From Clostridia bacterium (GTDB taxonomy: Bacteria; Bacillota; Clostridia; Christensenellales; Aristaeellaceae): DNA of 64,000 bases. The DNA lies in assembly GCA_017501255.1 (NCBI GenBank), contig JAFVXE010000021.1:45300-109299 (forward strand), written 5' to 3'. Below, in pieces: positions 62,790-64,000 of this stretch (positions within the stretch are counted from its first letter, which is position 1; each line of letters starts with the position of its first letter). The notes under the pieces are model-generated. The model was not told where the DNA came from and searched no databases. It saw nothing but the letters and a program-made list of their open reading frames with translations. Both the position numbers and the translations under genes were made by a program.

Positions 62790-63752
62790 TTATTCCAGCG
62801 TGACCGTTTTTATCGGTCCGATATTCGTGTACTCCCTGAGCACATCCGCCGGAATCCTCTCCAGCAGCGCAACCGCCTCCTGATAGTCCTTGCGCATCTT
62901 TGCCTGCTGCAGCTTCTCCATCACGCTGCCCTTCTTGGCGGCTTCCAGTTCCTTCAGCAGCGCTTCGTTCTCCGCTTCCAAAGCCTCGGCTTCGCGGAAA
63001 GCAGCGTCGTATTTCTTCATGGTGGCTGCCATCTGCCACACATCGGGAAGATAGCTGTCCAAAGCCTGACTGATCTCCTGCTTCCTGCTCTTGAGATTGA
63101 GCACATTGGTGTCGCTGAGCAGCATTTCCAGCCGCTTGCGCTTTTTGGTCAGGCGGGACATCTGCTTGTATACGCTGGTGGGGATGTGTCTGCGACCGGT
63201 TTCGCTGGCGCTTTCACCCCGCTCCAGCTCCGGGTATTTCCTGGACATATGCTCCCAGAACAGGTCCTGCCAACGGCACAGCTGCTTCCTGTTGCCGATG
63301 ATGTCCTTGGCGCTGAGCCGCTTGTCGGCGGTCAGCGGGACAAAACAAAGGTGCATATGGGGCGTTCGCTCGTCCATATGCACCACTGCGGAGATCATGG
63401 TCTCCTGCGTCTGATGTTTGCTGAGAAAGTCCAGCGCTTCCTGAAAGAAAGCCCGGATTTCTTTTATGCTTTTGTCTTTGAAGAACTCGTGGGATGCGGT
63501 GAAGATGGTTTCTACCATGCGGATGCTGTCGGTACGGGTGCGGCAGCCTGCTTCCTTGATCTGCTGCTCCGCTTCTGCCCGGTATCGTCGTTTGGGGGTG
63601 ATCAGGTGGAAGTTCAGGTGAGAACGGCTGGGATCAATGTCCGGGTTGCTGGCGTATTTGTCTTTGGTGCGTTCGTCGTGGCTTTCGATCCGGCTGATTT
63701 CCGGGCCTTTGTATTTGGCAAAACGCATAATGGCGTAGGGTTGTTGTTTCAT
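62790..63752 (-). CDS. mobV: MobV-family relaxase (Pre/Mob)
   Basis: A 320-residue plasmid-type relaxase. The N-terminus MRFAKYKGPEISRIESHDER and the metal-binding HMDERTPHMHLCFVPL motif are typical of MobV. The C-terminal third is a coiled coil. It nicks DNA at oriT and leads the strand in mobilization. CAGGAGG precedes the ATG at 63752; an earlier ATG at 63797 has none. A repeat array lies just upstream. Confidence 0.93.
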   Translation of the reverse strand: MKQQPYAIMRFAKYKGPEISRIESHDERTKDKYASNPDIDPSRSHLNFHLITPKRRYRAEAEQQIKEAGCRTRTDSIRMVETIFTASHEFFKDKSIKEIRAFFQEALDFLSKHQTQETMISAVVHMDERTPHMHLCFVPLTADKRLSAKDIIGNRKQLCRWQDLFWEHMSRKYPELERGESASETGRRHIPTSVYKQMSRLTKKRKRLEMLLSDTNVLNLKSRKQEISQALDSYLPDVWQMAATMKKYDAAFREAEALEAENEALLKELEAAKKGSVMEKLQQAKMRKDYQEAVALLERIPADVLREYTNIGPIKTVTLE

Positions 63753-63797
63753 ATTAACCTCCTGAAAATAAAAAGTGATACTGACTTGAAAGTACAT

Positions 63798-63845
63798 GTA
63801 CCAAGCGTACCAAGTGTACCTGGGTACGGATGGTACACTTGGTAC
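63798..63845. repeat. Direct and inverted GTACC repeats upstream of mobV
   Basis: GTACCAAGC (63798-63806), GTACCAAGT (63807-63815) and GTACC (63816-63820) run in 9-base steps. GTACCAAGTGTACC (63807-63820) is also a perfect inverted repeat of GGTACACTTGGTAC (63832-63845), with an 11-base spacer. Position suggests an oriT or an autoregulatory site. Confidence 0.8.
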
Positions 63846-63871
63846 ACACGTTTTGGAGTCGGTGGCGTTTT

Positions 63872-64000
63872 TTACGGATTTCGCCTTTGAAGCAGCTGAA
63901 TACCGTTGAAACCTCTGGCAAATCTGCCCCCGCCGATGGCGACTTTGTTGGTGTACTGTATGCGATAGCGGGCTTCGTTCTGTTTCAGCCAGGAACAGAA
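63872..64000 (-). CDS. C-terminal end of a gene cut by the window edge
   Basis: An open frame from 64000 to a TAA at 63872-63874 gives 42 residues (ending FNGIQLLQRRNP). A phrase KVAIGGGRFARG is seen. No family can be named. It is on the same strand as mobV, so it may be part of the same element. Confidence 0.5.
   Translation of the reverse strand, partial: FCSWLKQNEARYRIQYTNKVAIGGGRFARGFNGIQLLQRRNP

Larger units (their letters stand above)
60100..64000. mobile_element. Likely end of a mobilizable element beside tRNA-Leu
   Basis: From about 60.1 kb, base composition turns AT-rich, the genes are an ATPase/TOPRIM-like pair and a MobV relaxase, and a repeat array precedes the relaxase gene. 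The tRNA gene lies at the boundary. No integrase is in view; it could lie right of 64000. The right limit is not in this window, and the exact left limit is inferred. An alternative is two independent insertions. Confidence 0.55.

Noticed and set aside
62565..63890. 441-residue frame on +
   Set aside because: It is antisense to mobV, whose HMDERTPHMH motif is clear. The composition is shadow-like.

Overview
The window reads as chromosome of an endospore-forming Clostridia-type Firmicute, probably an uncultured gut lineage. Pointers are a YunB-type sporulation gene, a SpoIID/LytB-domain protein, a T-box leader, Gram-positive Shine-Dalgarno sites (AGGAGG type, several with TTG starts), sigma-A promoters with 17-base spacers, pyruvate kinase with the C-terminal PEP-utilizer domain, and no outer-membrane genes. 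No species can be named from the sequence alone. Most of the window looks moderately GC-rich by eye; about 60.1-62.6 kb is clearly AT-rich and looks acquired.

Layout. 1-9 kb: a cut-off secreted protein, yunB, a class A penicillin-binding protein, an 829-residue protein of unknown function, and a secreted SH3/peptidoglycan-binding protein. 9-16 kb: a tyrosine T-box followed by an aminotransferase, tyrS, a YigZ-family gene and a double GNAT gene, then pyruvate kinase. 16-25 kb: an ogt / Lgt-like / phosphodiester glycosidase operon, a polysaccharide deacetylase, rluB, and a compact three-gene unit of unknown function (poly-serine protein, two-TM protein, Hsp70-like ATPase with a membrane hairpin) followed by apbE. 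25-34 kb: a P-loop kinase-like gene, an HD-domain gene, and a hexuronate regulon: divergent uxaB-uxaA-kdgA-kdgK and lacI-uxaC, converting glucuronate/galacturonate to KDG-6-phosphate and then pyruvate plus glyceraldehyde-3-phosphate, with LacI-type operators at both promoters.

34-44 kb: a secreted-protein operon (Pro/Glu-repeat SH3 protein, a 2060-residue multi-repeat surface protein, an oligopeptide-type binding protein). 44-50 kb: a CNNM/CorC-type membrane protein, a TraX-like protein, and potABCD led by an ArsR-type regulator. 50.5-54.4 kb: an ion-driven motor pair (MotA/ExbB/ZorA-like plus MotB/OmpA/ZorB-like) with a small membrane partner, next to a DUF4230-type gene and a small membrane protein. 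54.5-59.8 kb: a LacI regulator, a SpoIID-like protein, and feoAB. 59.9-64 kb: tRNA-Leu(TAA), then an AT-rich ATPase/TOPRIM-like pair resembling RloAB/AbiL/PARIS-type defence, and a MobV relaxase with a repeat array upstream. This last part looks like one end of a mobilizable element beside the tRNA gene, running off the right edge.

The best candidates for something new are the motor operon at 50.5-53.3 kb, the Hsp70-like membrane triad at 20.4-23.7 kb, and the ATPase/TOPRIM pair at 60.2-62.2 kb. All calls come from reading the sequence; no database search was run.
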